Shown here: positions 1 to 9,055 of the stretch, piece by piece | How positions within the stretch are numbered: position 1 is the first letter of the stretch | How the letters are laid out: each line of letters starts with the position of its first letter | The notes under the pieces: generated by a model | Told to the model about the DNA's origin: nothing | Seen by the model: only the letters and a program-made list of their open reading frames with translations | The model's database searches: none | Origin: a bacterium | Lineage (GTDB): Bacteria > Spirochaetota > Spirochaetia > Treponematales > Rectinemataceae | Assembly (NCBI GenBank): GCA_021813065.1 | Contig: JAKALZ010000040.1 | Coordinates: 1 to 10,383 of the forward strand | Direction of reading: 5' to 3' | DNA length: 10,383 nucleotides | Program-made: the position numbers and the translations under genes

Positions 1-1021
1 CGTTGTCGAAGTCGACCGCGCCCCGCGCGGGTTCGGGAAGCACGGCGGCGTTTTCGGATTCATGAACTTCCGGCTCCGCGTCGAGTACCTCGCTGATGCG
101 CTTCGCGGAAGCAAGGCCGTTCGCCCAGTTGTTCGAGAGCTGCGTCATCATCGTGAGGGGCTGGAGCGTTGCCATGAGATAGTTCGTGAACGCGATGATC
201 TGGCCTAGAGTCAGCTTCCCTCCGATGGACTGGATGCCGCCCAGCCACACGACAAGCACGATGCCCATATTGATGAGGAGGGTAAGTATCGGCCCCATTG
301 AGGCCATAAGCTGCATGACGCGGATATTCTCTCGCGCGAGGTTCTCGTTCGCCGCGTCAAAACGCTCAGCCTCAAAGTCTCCACGAACGAAAGATTTCAC
401 TAGCCGCGCGCCTGAAATGTTCTCCTGGAGCACTGTGTTGAGCCGATCGAGGCGCTGCTGCACGGTTCTGAAAAAGGGCTCAAGCTTAGTGCTGAAAAAA
501 TAGATCACGATCCCGCTCGCGACGAAGATCGGCATCATGGTGAGCGCCAGCGTCCTGCTCGTCACGAACATCAGGATGATGCTGCCGACCATAGAGAGGG
601 GCGCGCGCGTGCCGATCCGCAATGTCATCTGGAAGAGCCGCTGTACCGCCGCGGTGTCGCTCATGAGCCTGACCATCAATTTCGCTGTGGAGAAGTGGTC
701 GACATTGCCGTATGAGAATCGCTGAATCTTGACGAAAATCTCCTCGCGGAGGTCACGTGCGATGCTTTCGCCTACGCGTATCGAGGAGATGCTGTTCAGC
801 ACCGCCACCGTCGCCGAGAGCATCGATATAATAAGCATGACACCTGAGGTGCTCAGCACGACAGAGAGATTCTTCTGCCGGATGCCCTGGTCGATCAGGT
901 GGCCCACGAGGCGCGGCACCGCGAGGTCGAAGCCGACCATCGCCACCAGCATGACGAGCGAGAACAGCGAGAGTTTCCAATAAGGTTTGACGAAACGGAG
1001 AAATTTCTTAAAATCGTTCAT
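1..1021 (-). CDS. ABC exporter half-transporter (permease fused to ATPase), 5' part only
   Basis: The minus-strand frame from the ATG at 1019-1021 stays open for 340 codons to the left edge, so the gene is cut by the window. The protein begins MNDFKKFLRFVKPYWKLSLF and has the layout of a type I exporter transmembrane domain (MsbA/LmrCD/YfiBC-like). Hydrophobic segments lie near residues 17-38, 57-80, 139-157, 162-177, 244-262 and 275-292. The cytoplasmic loop reads ENISGARLVKSFVRGDFEAE (residues 200-219), the conserved pre-coupling-helix motif of this family. Residues 335-340 (AVDFDN) are the usual opening of the nucleotide-binding domain, whose Walker motifs lie outside the window. An AGGA Shine-Dalgarno sits about 6 bases before the ATG. 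It probably exports a lipid, drug or peptide as a homo- or heterodimer; substrate unknown. A link to xylose use is not evident beyond its position behind the regulator. Confidence 0.9.
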   Translation of the reverse strand, partial: MNDFKKFLRFVKPYWKLSLFSLVMLVAMVGFDLAVPRLVGHLIDQGIRQKNLSVVLSTSGVMLIISMLSATVAVLNSISSIRVGESIARDLREEIFVKIQRFSYGNVDHFSTAKLMVRLMSDTAAVQRLFQMTLRIGTRAPLSMVGSIILMFVTSRTLALTMMPIFVASGIVIYFFSTKLEPFFRTVQQRLDRLNTVLQENISGARLVKSFVRGDFEAERFDAANENLARENIRVMQLMASMGPILTLLINMGIVLVVWLGGIQSIGGKLTLGQIIAFTNYLMATLQPLTMMTQLSNNWANGLASAKRISEVLDAEPEVHESENAAVLPEPARGAVDFDN

Positions 1022-1102
1022 GGTGCATCCTGATGTCGTTTAGGCGATACCACTTTTATATTTTTATGCTCATCGCGCAACTCTACATTTCATATATGCC
1101 AT

Positions 1103-1131
1103 ATTTTGGCGACGTGCTACGCGAGTGTCAA
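1103..1131 (-). promoter_or_regulatory. Candidate promoter for the ABC exporter gene
   Basis: On the minus strand a perfect -35 box TTGACA (1126-1131) is followed after exactly 17 bases by CAAAAT (1103-1108), a 4/6 match to the -10 consensus. The exporter ATG lies about 80 bases further on. The stretch between the -10 and the start codon is AT-rich. This suggests the exporter can be transcribed separately from araC, although read-through from araC is also possible. It is a motif match only. Confidence 0.45.
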
Positions 1132-1142
1132 TCTCGCGCACG
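1113..1142. repeat. Inverted repeat overlapping the exporter -35 box
   Basis: CGCGAG (1120-1125) and CTCGCG (1133-1138) form a perfect 6-bp inverted repeat around the 7-base centre TGTCAAT. Outer bases CGTG (1113-1116) and CACG (1139-1142) can pair as well if three bases bulge on the left arm. The -35 hexamer of the candidate exporter promoter lies at the centre, as expected for a repressor operator. It also sits 18 bases past the araC stop codon and could act as a 3'-end hairpin for that mRNA, but no T-run follows it on the minus strand, so it does not look like a normal intrinsic terminator. Confidence 0.4.
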
Positions 1143-1159
1143 CGAAGTGGAATCGGCGC

Positions 1160-2026
1160 TCAATGCTCGACGAGCGGCGCGCTCTGAGGCGGCTTTCCCG
1201 CCTCGAAGAACATTTTACGGTACTCGCGCGGCGCGAGCCCTGTGCATTTTTTAAAGACTTTTGTAAAGTGAAAAGGATTCTCGAAGCCAAAGCGGTAGGC
1301 CACATCGCCGATGGTCAGCTGGTTGTCGATGAGCACTGCCGAAGCTGCCTCGATCTTGAGCCGAGTGAAGTATTGAAACGGCGACATTCCTAGGTTGTGC
1401 CTGAACAATCGTATGAAGTGCTCCTCGGATATCCCCAGCATGCCGGCGAGGTCGTCAGAGCTCAGCTTTTCGCGCACGAGCTTGGTCATGAGCGCGAGCG
1501 CCCGCTCGACATGCTCATTCTTTGCCCGCACCACGGGGTGAGCGAATTCCGACGAGTCATCGAGGTGGTCGAACCACCGGTAGAGGAGGCTCACGAGCGC
1601 ATACTCGGCAGCCTTGTGCGAGCGCTCGGAGGACGACTTTGAGAGTCGATACAGATCGTCAAGGAGAAAACGGTCCTTCGCGTCGGCGGGAAGGGAGCGA
1701 CTTCGAGCGTGCCAGAGCCGGCCCAAGTAGCTCACGATCTCTTCGTCGGCATGGTTTCCGGATTCCGGGCGAAAGAGCACAGCATAATAACTGATAGGTT
1801 TTTCGACCGCTTCCGGCAGGATCGAATGGAATTCGCGCGGTTGCACGAAATATATTTTGTTGCCGTCTATCACGTATTTTGCGCGATTGATGAGCAGAGC
1901 TCCTTGCCCCTCCATGAAATAGTGGAACTCATACTCCCCTGGGCCGTGGGCGTGGTACCGGCCATGCCAGGCGAGCCTCTCCCCGCTTATGAGTCGATAG
2001 ACGTAGACAGCGTCGGCAATCTTCAC
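1160..2026 (-). CDS. AraC-family transcriptional regulator, divergent from the xylose operon
   Basis: This 288-residue protein has the two-part AraC layout. The N-terminal half (about residues 5-90) is a cupin-like sugar-sensing domain with the histidine-rich stretch HGRYHAHGPGEYEFHYFMEG (21-40). The C-terminal half has two helix-turn-helix motifs: the first at about 189-211 (SSDDLAGMLGISEEHFIRLF), the second at about 239-262 (GDVAYRFGFENPFHFTKVFK) followed by the signature GLAPREYRK. The gene starts with GTG at 2024-2026, the first usable start after an in-frame TGA at 2039-2041; no clear Shine-Dalgarno precedes it, and the next start (Met38) would remove part of the sensor domain. It is read away from xylB, the standard arrangement for a local activator, and is likely the sugar-responsive regulator of xylB-xylA and the transport genes. 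The effector is inferred to be xylose or a related sugar. Confidence 0.9.
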   Translation of the reverse strand: MKIADAVYVYRLISGERLAWHGRYHAHGPGEYEFHYFMEGQGALLINRAKYVIDGNKIYFVQPREFHSILPEAVEKPISYYAVLFRPESGNHADEEIVSYLGRLWHARSRSLPADAKDRFLLDDLYRLSKSSSERSHKAAEYALVSLLYRWFDHLDDSSEFAHPVVRAKNEHVERALALMTKLVREKLSSDDLAGMLGISEEHFIRLFRHNLGMSPFQYFTRLKIEAASAVLIDNQLTIGDVAYRFGFENPFHFTKVFKKCTGLAPREYRKMFFEAGKPPQSAPLVEH

Positions 2027-2036
2027 GATTTCAGAA

Positions 2037-2064
2037 TGTCAATAACGGATATGATTTGTCAATA
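2037..2064. promoter_or_regulatory. Direct repeat, candidate AraC-type operator
   Basis: The octamer TGTCAATA occurs at 2037-2044 and again at 2057-2064, on the same strand and 20 bp apart start to start, i.e. on nearly the same face of the helix. AraC-family proteins bind directly repeated half-sites about two helical turns apart, so this fits binding by the divergent regulator. The first copy begins 11 bp from the araC start codon and the second ends 8 bp before a possible -35 box for xylB, so one bound dimer could both repress araC and activate xylB. Read on the minus strand each copy also contains TTGACA, so a role as an araC -35 box is an alternative. Confidence 0.5.
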
Positions 2065-2071
2065 TCTCGCA

Positions 2072-2100
2072 TTGTGTTTTCTGAAAATCACCCATAGGCT
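2072..2100 (+). promoter_or_regulatory. Possible weak xylB promoter
   Basis: TTGTGT (2072-2077) and TAGGCT (2095-2100) are separated by 17 bp. Each matches its consensus hexamer at only 3 of 6 positions, as would be expected of a promoter that depends on an activator. It lies directly downstream of the TGTCAATA direct repeat and would give a 5' leader of roughly 45 bases. TAGATT at 2110-2115 is an alternative -10 without a good partner. Low certainty. Confidence 0.25.
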
Positions 2101-2150
2101 TAAGTAACGTAGATTAAAAACCACGTGACGGAGTCCGGCAGGGGGTTGCA

Positions 2151-3665
<1,515 letters not shown>

Positions 3666-3683
3666 CGAACAAGGAAGGCGAAT

Positions 3684-5039
3684 ATGGCAGACTATTTTGT
3701 CGGAAAAAAGGAATATTTCCCTGGTATTGGAAAGATTCAGTACGAAGGGCCGGCAAGCGACAATCCTCTCGCGTTTAAATTCTACGACGCGGATCGAAAA
3801 GTCGGTGGAAAGACCATGCGCGAGCATCTGCGCTTCGCGGTCGCGTACTGGCACAGCTTTGGCCAGGACGGCACGGATCCCTTCGGCTCCGCGACACACG
3901 ACTATCCTTGGAAGACCGATGCCTCGACGCCGATGGAGGCGCACGAGCACAAACTCGACGCCGCCTTCGAGTTCTTCACGAAGCTTGGCGCGGGATTTTA
4001 CTGCTTCCACGATCGCGACATCGCTCCCGAGGGCGCTTCGCCCTCAGAGAGCGAGAAGAACCTTGCCCACATGGTGGCGCTCGCCGCGGAGCGCCAGAAG
4101 GCGACGGGGGTGCGTCTCCTCTGGGGTACTGCAAACCTCTTCTCGCATCCGCGCTACATGAACGGCGCGGCGACCAACCCCGAGTTCGGCGTGCTGACGC
4201 AGGCGGCCGCCCAGGTCAAAGCGGCGATCGACGCTACCATCGCGCTCAGCGGCCAAGGCTACGTGTTCTGGGGCGGCCGCGAAGGCTATATGTCCCTCCT
4301 CAACACCGACCTCAAGCGCGAAAAAGACCACCTCGCCCGATTCCTCGCGATGTCGCGCGACTATGGCCGGACCCATGGGTTTAAGGGAACCTTCTACATC
4401 GAGCCCAAGCCCATGGAGCCGACAAAGCACCAGTACGATTTCGATGTGGAGACGGTCGCGGGCTTCCTCCGCGCCTACGGCCTCGAAAAGGACTTCAGGG
4501 TGAACATCGAGGCGAACCACGCCGAGCTCGCGGGCCACGATTTCCAGCATGAGCTCGAAACCGCGGCTGCCCTCGGCATTTTCGGATCAGTCGATGCCAA
4601 CCGGGGCGATCCCCGCAACGGCTGGGATACCGATCAATTCCCGAGCAGCGTCTATGAGACCACGCTCGCGATGCTCGCGATCCTGCGCGCGGGCGGGTTC
4701 ACCACCGGCGGGCTCAATTTCGACGCGAAGATCCGCCGCAATTCGGTCGATCAGGCGGACCTCTTCGAGGCGCATATCGGTGGCATGGACGCGTTCGCGG
4801 CGGGCCTTCTCGCCGCCCAGCGCATCATCGACGACGGCAAGCTCGCCGGTTTCGTGCGCGACCGCTACACGTCCTTCGACGCGGGCGAAGGTGCGCGCTT
4901 CGAGGCAGGCGGAATGAACCTCGAAGAGCTCGCGGCGCTCGCGGGTAGCCTCGGTGGCAGCGCGCGGCTCGGCCGCACCTCGGGCAAGCAGGAGCGGCTC
5001 GAAAACCTTATCACGCAGTATGTGCTGAAGGTGAAGTGA
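3684..5039 (+). CDS. xylA: Xylose isomerase (class II)
   Basis: It interconverts D-xylose and D-xylulose using two divalent metal ions. The 451-residue protein carries both family signatures: [10 protein letters not shown] (108-117) and IEPKPMEP (239-246). By comparison with E. coli XylA (constant offset of 8) the catalytic and metal ligands are all present: His109, Asp112, Glu240, Lys242, Glu276, His279, Asp304, Asp315, Asp317 and Asp347. Trp196 lies in VFWGGREG. The length and N-terminal extension place it in the longer class II group. The start at 3684 is preceded by AAGGAAGG (3671-3678), 5 bases from the ATG. It is the second gene of the operon, and its product feeds XylB. Codon use is GC-rich throughout, unlike the transporter genes that follow. 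No defects are seen. Confidence 0.98.
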   Translation: MADYFVGKKEYFPGIGKIQYEGPASDNPLAFKFYDADRKVGGKTMREHLRFAVAYWHSFGQDGTDPFGSATHDYPWKTDASTPMEAHEHKLDAAFEFFTKLGAGFYCFHDRDIAPEGASPSESEKNLAHMVALAAERQKATGVRLLWGTANLFSHPRYMNGAATNPEFGVLTQAAAQVKAAIDATIALSGQGYVFWGGREGYMSLLNTDLKREKDHLARFLAMSRDYGRTHGFKGTFYIEPKPMEPTKHQYDFDVETVAGFLRAYGLEKDFRVNIEANHAELAGHDFQHELETAAALGIFGSVDANRGDPRNGWDTDQFPSSVYETTLAMLAILRAGGFTTGGLNFDAKIRRNSVDQADLFEAHIGGMDAFAAGLLAAQRIIDDGKLAGFVRDRYTSFDAGEGARFEAGGMNLEELAALAGSLGGSARLGRTSGKQERLENLITQYVLKVK

Positions 5040-5047
5040 ATACAAAA

Positions 5048-5075
5048 GGCGTAGTGCCCTGGCGTATGCCAGAGC
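5048..5075 (+). repeat. Small hairpin and GGCGTA repeat after xylA
   Basis: CTGGC (5059-5063) and GCCAG (5068-5072) form a perfect 5-bp stem with loop GTAT; two more pairs are possible beyond one mismatch (GC at 5056-5057 with GC at 5074-5075). GGCGTA also occurs twice, at 5048-5053 and 5061-5066. The stem is followed by only a short T-rich stretch (CTTTAT), so strong termination is unlikely. It may mark the 3' end or a processing point between the xylBA message and the transporter message. Confidence 0.3.
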
Positions 5076-5094
5076 TTTATCTGCGGATGCGAAC

Positions 5095-5120
5095 GCCATG
5101 CGGAAACATGGCCAAGGAGG
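5095..5120 (+). promoter_or_regulatory. Hairpin next to a strong ribosome binding site of the sugar-binding protein gene
   Basis: GCCATG (5095-5100) and CATGGC (5107-5112) form a perfect 6-bp inverted repeat with loop CGGAAA. The next base but one begins AAGGAGG (5114-5120), a full Shine-Dalgarno 7 bases before the ATG at 5128. This site decides the start: the in-frame ATG at 5098 lies inside the hairpin and would put ten odd residues before a normal signal peptide. The hairpin leaves the ribosome site exposed and could protect the message 5' end. Confidence 0.5.
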
Positions 5121-5127
5121 AGAAACC

Positions 5128-6183
5128 ATGAAAAGGTTTGTTCTGGTGGTTCTGGCGCTTATGATGGTCGTTTCCTATTCATTTGCCCAGAAGAATGTTC
5201 TGGTCGGCGTCGCCATGCCGACTCAGTCCTTGCAGCGATGGAATCAGGATGGAGCCAATCTGAAAGCCAAGCTCGAAGCCAAAGGCTATAAGGTTGTGCT
5301 TCAGTACGCGAACAATGATGTCAACACTCAGCTGCAGCAGCTGGAAAACATGATCACGCAGGGCGCGAAAGTGATGGTCATCGCCTCGATCGACGGTTCG
5401 GTTCTGTCGGATGTGCTGAAAGAAGCAAAAAGCCTCGATGTAAAGGTGATCGCCTACGACAGGCTCATTATGAATACGCCGAATGTCGATTACTATGCGA
5501 CCTTCGACAATTTCAAGGTCGGCCAGATTCAGGGCAGCTATATTGAATCGACCCTTGGTCTAAAGCAGGGCAAGGGCCCCTACAATATCGAGCTCTTTGC
5601 GGGTTCTCCCGATGACAATAACGCGCTCTTTTTCTTCAATGGCGCCATGAGCGTGCTGCAGCCCTACATCGATTCAGGCAAACTTGTCGTTCCGAGCGGC
5701 CAGAAGAATTTCACGACAATCGCGATTCAGAGCTGGGATTCAGGAAAAGCGCAAGCGAGAATGGATAACCTCATCACCGCGAATTATGCCCAGAATAAAA
5801 AACTCGATGTGGTCCTTTCTCCGAATGACAGCATCGCGATCGGAATCATTGCCTCGCTGAAAAACAATGGATATGGAACCGCGAGCAAGCCATACCCGAT
5901 ACTGACGGGCCAGGACTGCGACAAGCCGAACGTCAAAGCCATTATCAATGGTCAGCAGTCGATGTCGGTATTCAAGGATACTCGTGACCTCGCGGCACAG
6001 GTTGTCGATATGGTCGATGCCATCATGTCCGGCAGAACGGTACCGGTCAATGATACGAAGACGTATAATAACGGAGTGAAAGTCGTACCATCGTATCTCT
6101 GCACTCCAGTGTTCGCCGACAAGAACAATTATAAAAAGCTCCTTATTGACAGCGGGTATTACAAGGAATCAGATATACAATAA
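5128..6183 (+). CDS. chvE: Periplasmic sugar-binding protein of the ChvE (multiple monosaccharide) type
   Basis: This is the periplasmic receptor of a monosaccharide ABC importer. Residues 1-20 form a signal peptide (MKRF, hydrophobic core, SYSFA) with likely signal peptidase I cleavage after Ala20; no lipobox cysteine is present, so it should be soluble. The mature part is a type 1 periplasmic-binding fold (Peripla_BP_4). Several stretches match what I recall of Agrobacterium ChvE much better than XylF: DRLIMNTPNVDYYATFDNFK (111-130), NIELFAGSPDDNN (153-165), GAMSVLQPYIDSGKLVV (172-188), NDTKTYNNGVKVVPSYL (308-324) and the C-terminal DSGYY. Length is 351 residues, normal for the family. ChvE-type proteins bind several aldoses including glucose, galactose, arabinose and xylose, so the substrate may be broader than xylose. 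The two cytosines-coded cysteines Cys264 and Cys325 are visible but of unknown meaning. Its ATPase and permease follow directly. Confidence 0.93.
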   Translation: MKRFVLVVLALMMVVSYSFAQKNVLVGVAMPTQSLQRWNQDGANLKAKLEAKGYKVVLQYANNDVNTQLQQLENMITQGAKVMVIASIDGSVLSDVLKEAKSLDVKVIAYDRLIMNTPNVDYYATFDNFKVGQIQGSYIESTLGLKQGKGPYNIELFAGSPDDNNALFFFNGAMSVLQPYIDSGKLVVPSGQKNFTTIAIQSWDSGKAQARMDNLITANYAQNKKLDVVLSPNDSIAIGIIASLKNNGYGTASKPYPILTGQDCDKPNVKAIINGQQSMSVFKDTRDLAAQVVDMVDAIMSGRTVPVNDTKTYNNGVKVVPSYLCTPVFADKNNYKKLLIDSGYYKESDIQ

Positions 6184-6208
6184 ATCGCCCCTGTCATATC
6201 AGAAAACT

Positions 6209-6248
6209 GAAGATTGGCTTCCTGCGAATCACATGGGAGCCAATCTTC
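6209..6248 (+). terminator. Intercistronic stem-loop, partial terminator or mRNA stabiliser
   Basis: Arms GAAGATTGGCTTCC (6209-6222) and GGGAGCCAATCTTC (6235-6248) pair over 14 bp with a single G-U wobble, around a 12-base loop. It begins 26 bases after the stop codon of the binding-protein gene and ends 43 bases before the mmsA start. The tail (TTGTATC) is not a real T-run, so full termination is doubtful. In sugar ABC operons such structures between the binding-protein gene and the membrane genes typically allow the binding protein to be made in excess, by blocking 3' decay or partly terminating transcription. This role is inferred. Confidence 0.6.
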
Positions 6249-6278
6249 TTGTATCGGCGCAAACGCATTAGAATGTAC

Positions 6279-6294
6279 GGAGGGCTGTATCTTG
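6279..6294 (+). promoter_or_regulatory. Ribosome binding site selecting a TTG start for mmsA
   Basis: GGAGGG (6279-6284) stands 7 bases before an in-frame TTG at 6292-6294. Starting there gives a protein opening [19 protein letters not shown], which matches the normal N-terminus of the family. An upstream in-frame TTG at 6214 lies inside the stem-loop, lacks a ribosome site and would add 26 unrelated residues. The ATG at 6273 is in another frame. Confidence 0.65.
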
Positions 6295-7845
6295 GAAAGC
6301 GGTTTCATTCTTGAGATGAAGGATATCACGAAGCAATTTCCGGGCGTAACCGCGCTGAAAAATGTGTCCCTGGCGATACAGCAGGGCGAAATCCACGCGG
6401 TCGTCGGCGAAAATGGCGCGGGCAAATCCACCCTCATGAATATTCTGAGCGGAGTATATCCACATGGCACCTACACCGGGCAAATAATATTCGAAAACAA
6501 TGAGCGCGTATTCCGCGATGTGCGCGACAGCGAACGAATTGGCATAAGCATCATTCACCAGGAACTTGCGCTATCTCCCTATCTTTCCATAGGAGAAAAT
6601 ATATTTCTTGGGAATGAGCGCGCGCGCCGCAGCATAATCAATTGGGACAAGACCTACAGCGATGCCAAGGAACTTTTAGACCTTGTGGGTCTCAAGGAAA
6701 ATCCTCATGTGGCGATCAAAGATATCAGCGTAGGAAAGCAACAGCTTGTCGAAATCGCGAAAGCGCTCTCCAAGAAGGTCAAGCTTCTTATCCTCGATGA
6801 GCCGACCGCTTCTCTGAATGAGGATGATTCGGAGCATCTTTTGAATCTTCTTCTGAATCTTAAAAAGAAAGGTCTTACATCTATTCTTATTTCCCACAAA
6901 TTGAATGAAATATCACAGGTAGCCGATTTCATTACCATTATTAGAGATGGCGAAGTGATCGAAACGCTTGAAAACGATAAGAATGTCATCAACGAAGACA
7001 GGATCATTAAAGGAATGGTCGGAAGGGAGCTTGTCGATCGTTTTCCAAAGCGTACTCCTCACATAGGGAGAGTATCTTTTGAAATCAAAGATTGGAATGT
7101 CCATAGCCCTCTGAATCCCGAACAGCAGATCATCAAGAATGCAGAAATTTCCGTTCATCAAGGAGAAATTGTCGGCATTGCGGGCCTGATGGGCGCGGGG
7201 CGCACGGAACTCGCGATGTCGGTATTCGGTCGATCATACGGCACGCGCATTAGTGGTAAATTGATAAAAGACGGGAAGGAATTGCATATCAAGACTGTGC
7301 GCCAGGCTATCGATCATAAAATCGCTTACACGACAGAAGATAGAAAAACGGCAGGCCTCAATCTCATAGGAGACTTGAAGCAAAATATCACCATTGCCGC
7401 GCTTGGCAAGATATCTTCTCATTTTGTCATAGATAATGAAGATGAGATTAAGGTTTCTGAATTATATAGAAAAAAGCTGAATATTCGCTCGTTGAACATA
7501 TACCAAAAAGCCGGGGATCTGTCCGGCGGCAATCAGCAAAAAGTTGTCCTGAGCCGGTGGATTTTCGCTGAACCCGATGTGCTTATTCTCGACGAGCCTA
7601 CTCGCGGAATAGATGTCGGCGCAAAATTCGAAATATATACTATTATCAATCAGCTGGCCGATGAAGGCAAATCCATCGTATTCATATCTTCGGAACTCCC
7701 TGAAATCTTGGGTATATGCGACAGGATTTATGTCATGAGCAATGGTAAAATAGTTGGCGAATTCCCAAGAGCGGAAGCCACGCAGGAAGGCATCATGAAA
7801 TGTATTATGCAGAGCATCGGAGGAAATACCAATGGAGAATATTAA
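6292..7845 (+). CDS. mmsA: Multiple-monosaccharide ABC importer ATPase with two nucleotide-binding domains (MmsA/GguA)
   Basis: It powers sugar import at the cytoplasmic face. The 517-residue protein is a tandem ATPase of the RbsA/XylG/GguA group. Domain 1 has Walker [10 protein letters not shown] (39-47), Q-loop Gln90, a signature in the form ISVGKQQ (145-151), Walker B LLILDEP (165-171) and switch His202. Domain 2 has a Walker A without lysine, GLMGAGRTE (298-306), a full signature LSGGNQQ (410-416), Walker [13 protein letters not shown] (430-441), and SSELPE where the switch histidine would be. These losses are normal for domain 2 in this family and imply one fully active ATP site. VYPHGTY (55-61) and DWNVHSPL (267-274) resemble Agrobacterium GguA and separate it from XylG. 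The gene overlaps mmsB by 14 bases, implying coupled translation. It is markedly more AT-rich than xylBA, with ATA codons recurring. Confidence 0.93.
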   Translation: MESGFILEMKDITKQFPGVTALKNVSLAIQQGEIHAVVGENGAGKSTLMNILSGVYPHGTYTGQIIFENNERVFRDVRDSERIGISIIHQELALSPYLSIGENIFLGNERARRSIINWDKTYSDAKELLDLVGLKENPHVAIKDISVGKQQLVEIAKALSKKVKLLILDEPTASLNEDDSEHLLNLLLNLKKKGLTSILISHKLNEISQVADFITIIRDGEVIETLENDKNVINEDRIIKGMVGRELVDRFPKRTPHIGRVSFEIKDWNVHSPLNPEQQIIKNAEISVHQGEIVGIAGLMGAGRTELAMSVFGRSYGTRISGKLIKDGKELHIKTVRQAIDHKIAYTTEDRKTAGLNLIGDLKQNITIAALGKISSHFVIDNEDEIKVSELYRKKLNIRSLNIYQKAGDLSGGNQQKVVLSRWIFAEPDVLILDEPTRGIDVGAKFEIYTIINQLADEGKSIVFISSELPEILGICDRIYVMSNGKIVGEFPRAEATQEGIMKCIMQSIGGNTNGEY

Positions 7846-9004
7846 GTATTTTTTCAAGAATAATATCCGACAGTACGGGATGCTTATTGCGCTGATTTTT
7901 ATCACCATATTCTTCCAGATCATGACGAATGGCATTCTCCTCGTGCCGATGAACGTGACGAATCTGATTCTCCAGAACGCCTACGTGTTCATTCTTGCCA
8001 TAGGAATGACGATAACCATCCTCACCGGCGGCAACATCGATTTGTCGGTAGGCTCGGTGGTTGCTTTCATAGGAGCGATCTGTGGCACGTTCATAATTAC
8101 GATGAAATTAAATGTCGGCCTTGCGCTCTTCTTGGCGATAGCGATAGGTTTCATTATCGGAGTATGGCAAGGCTTCTGGATCGCCTATATAAGGATTCCG
8201 GCATTTATTGTCACGCTTGCGGGCATGCTGCTTTTCAGAGGACTTACTGTGTTCATGCTCAAAGGGCTGACCATCAATCCTTTCCCCGACATTTTCCAGA
8301 ATATAAGTTCAGGCTTCCTGCCCGATTTCGCCAAAGGAGTTTTTGGCAAATATCATTCCACGGCGATATTGATGGGCATAGCGGGGATCGTGATCTATAT
8401 CATTTATCAGTTCAAGCGTCGCGCCTCGCAGCGCAGAAACGGATTTGACATTATGTCATTGCCGCTTTTTTTGGCGCAAATAGTGCTCATTTCTGCGTTC
8501 ATGCTGGTATTTTCGATCTGGCTCGCCGCCTATAAGGGGTTGCCGGTCATTTTTGTCATAATCGGCGTGCTCATTCTCGCGTATTCATTTTTCACAAATC
8601 GCACCGTGCCGGGAAGATATCTCTATTTCATGGGCGGCAATGAAAAGGCTGCCCGCCTTTCCGGCATCAATACCAATAAAGTCCTGTTCTTCGCCTATGT
8701 GAATATGGGAGTGCTTGCCGCAATCGCGGGTATTGCCTATACCGCCCGCTTAAACGCCGCGTCTCCGCAATCGGGGCTCAATTTTGAGCTTGACGCGATC
8801 GCCGCGTGCTTCATTGGAGGCGCGTCGGCGTACGGCGGAATCGGCACGATAATCGGTTCCATTATAGGCGCGCTGGTAATGGGCGTGCTGAATAACGGCA
8901 TGTCGATTCTCGGCATCGGCAGCGACGTGCAGCAGATCGTGAAGGGCTTGGTTCTGCTGTTAGCTGTCGCTTTTGACGTGTTATCAAAAAAGAAAAGCAG
9001 ATGA
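7832..9004 (+). CDS. mmsB: Multiple-monosaccharide ABC importer permease (MmsB/GguB)
   Basis: This is the inner-membrane channel of the importer. The 390-residue protein is strongly hydrophobic, with about ten segments (roughly 16-33, 48-65, 72-90, 96-119, 123-142, 176-193, 209-231, 237-254, 286-305, 320-356, 366-383). Family marks of BPD_transp_2 permeases are present: [17 protein letters not shown] (65-81) and the cytoplasmic-loop region [20 protein letters not shown] (325-344). The opening, [20 protein letters not shown] (13-32) followed by [11 protein letters not shown] (41-51), resembles GguB. A long polar loop with basic residues (194-207, [11 protein letters not shown]) and the extra central helices make it longer than RbsC (about 320), as is usual for XylH/GguB-type permeases. 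GGAGG (7819-7823) lies 8 bases before the ATG, inside mmsA. The C-terminus ends in a basic tail, SKKKSR. Confidence 0.93.
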   Translation: MENIKYFFKNNIRQYGMLIALIFITIFFQIMTNGILLVPMNVTNLILQNAYVFILAIGMTITILTGGNIDLSVGSVVAFIGAICGTFIITMKLNVGLALFLAIAIGFIIGVWQGFWIAYIRIPAFIVTLAGMLLFRGLTVFMLKGLTINPFPDIFQNISSGFLPDFAKGVFGKYHSTAILMGIAGIVIYIIYQFKRRASQRRNGFDIMSLPLFLAQIVLISAFMLVFSIWLAAYKGLPVIFVIIGVLILAYSFFTNRTVPGRYLYFMGGNEKAARLSGINTNKVLFFAYVNMGVLAAIAGIAYTARLNAASPQSGLNFELDAIAACFIGGASAYGGIGTIIGSIIGALVMGVLNNGMSILGIGSDVQQIVKGLVLLLAVAFDVLSKKKSR

Positions 9005-9055
9005 ATCATATTCTGTGTGTGTCCATCTACGAAGGGTCTACAAAGGAGGCGTGCG

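Noticed and set aside
298..306. Apparent loss of the Walker A lysine in domain 2 of MmsA (residues 298-306 of the protein)
   Set aside because: GLMGAGRTE is the normal form in the second domain of RbsA/GguA-type ATPases, so it is not a defect. The numbers given here are residue positions, not bases.
1033..1393. Two small plus-strand open frames across the exporter-araC gap
   Set aside because: They overlap the araC 3' end, have no ribosome site and show low-information sequence.
2077..2087. TTTTC-T-GAAAA palindrome in the divergent region
   Set aside because: It is short and AT-only at the edges, lies inside the possible promoter spacer, and is not repeated elsewhere in the intergenic regions.
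2122..2127. Palindrome CACGTG upstream of xylB
   Set aside because: A 6-bp palindrome alone is expected by chance in GC-rich DNA, and it has no partner site.
4587..5129. Open frame (180 codons) antisense to xylA
   Set aside because: It is a shadow of the conserved metal-binding half of xylose isomerase, with no convincing start signal or domain.
6214..6291. Upstream TTG extension of mmsA by 26 residues
   Set aside because: The start lies inside the stem-loop, has no ribosome site, and the added residues do not resemble family N-termini.
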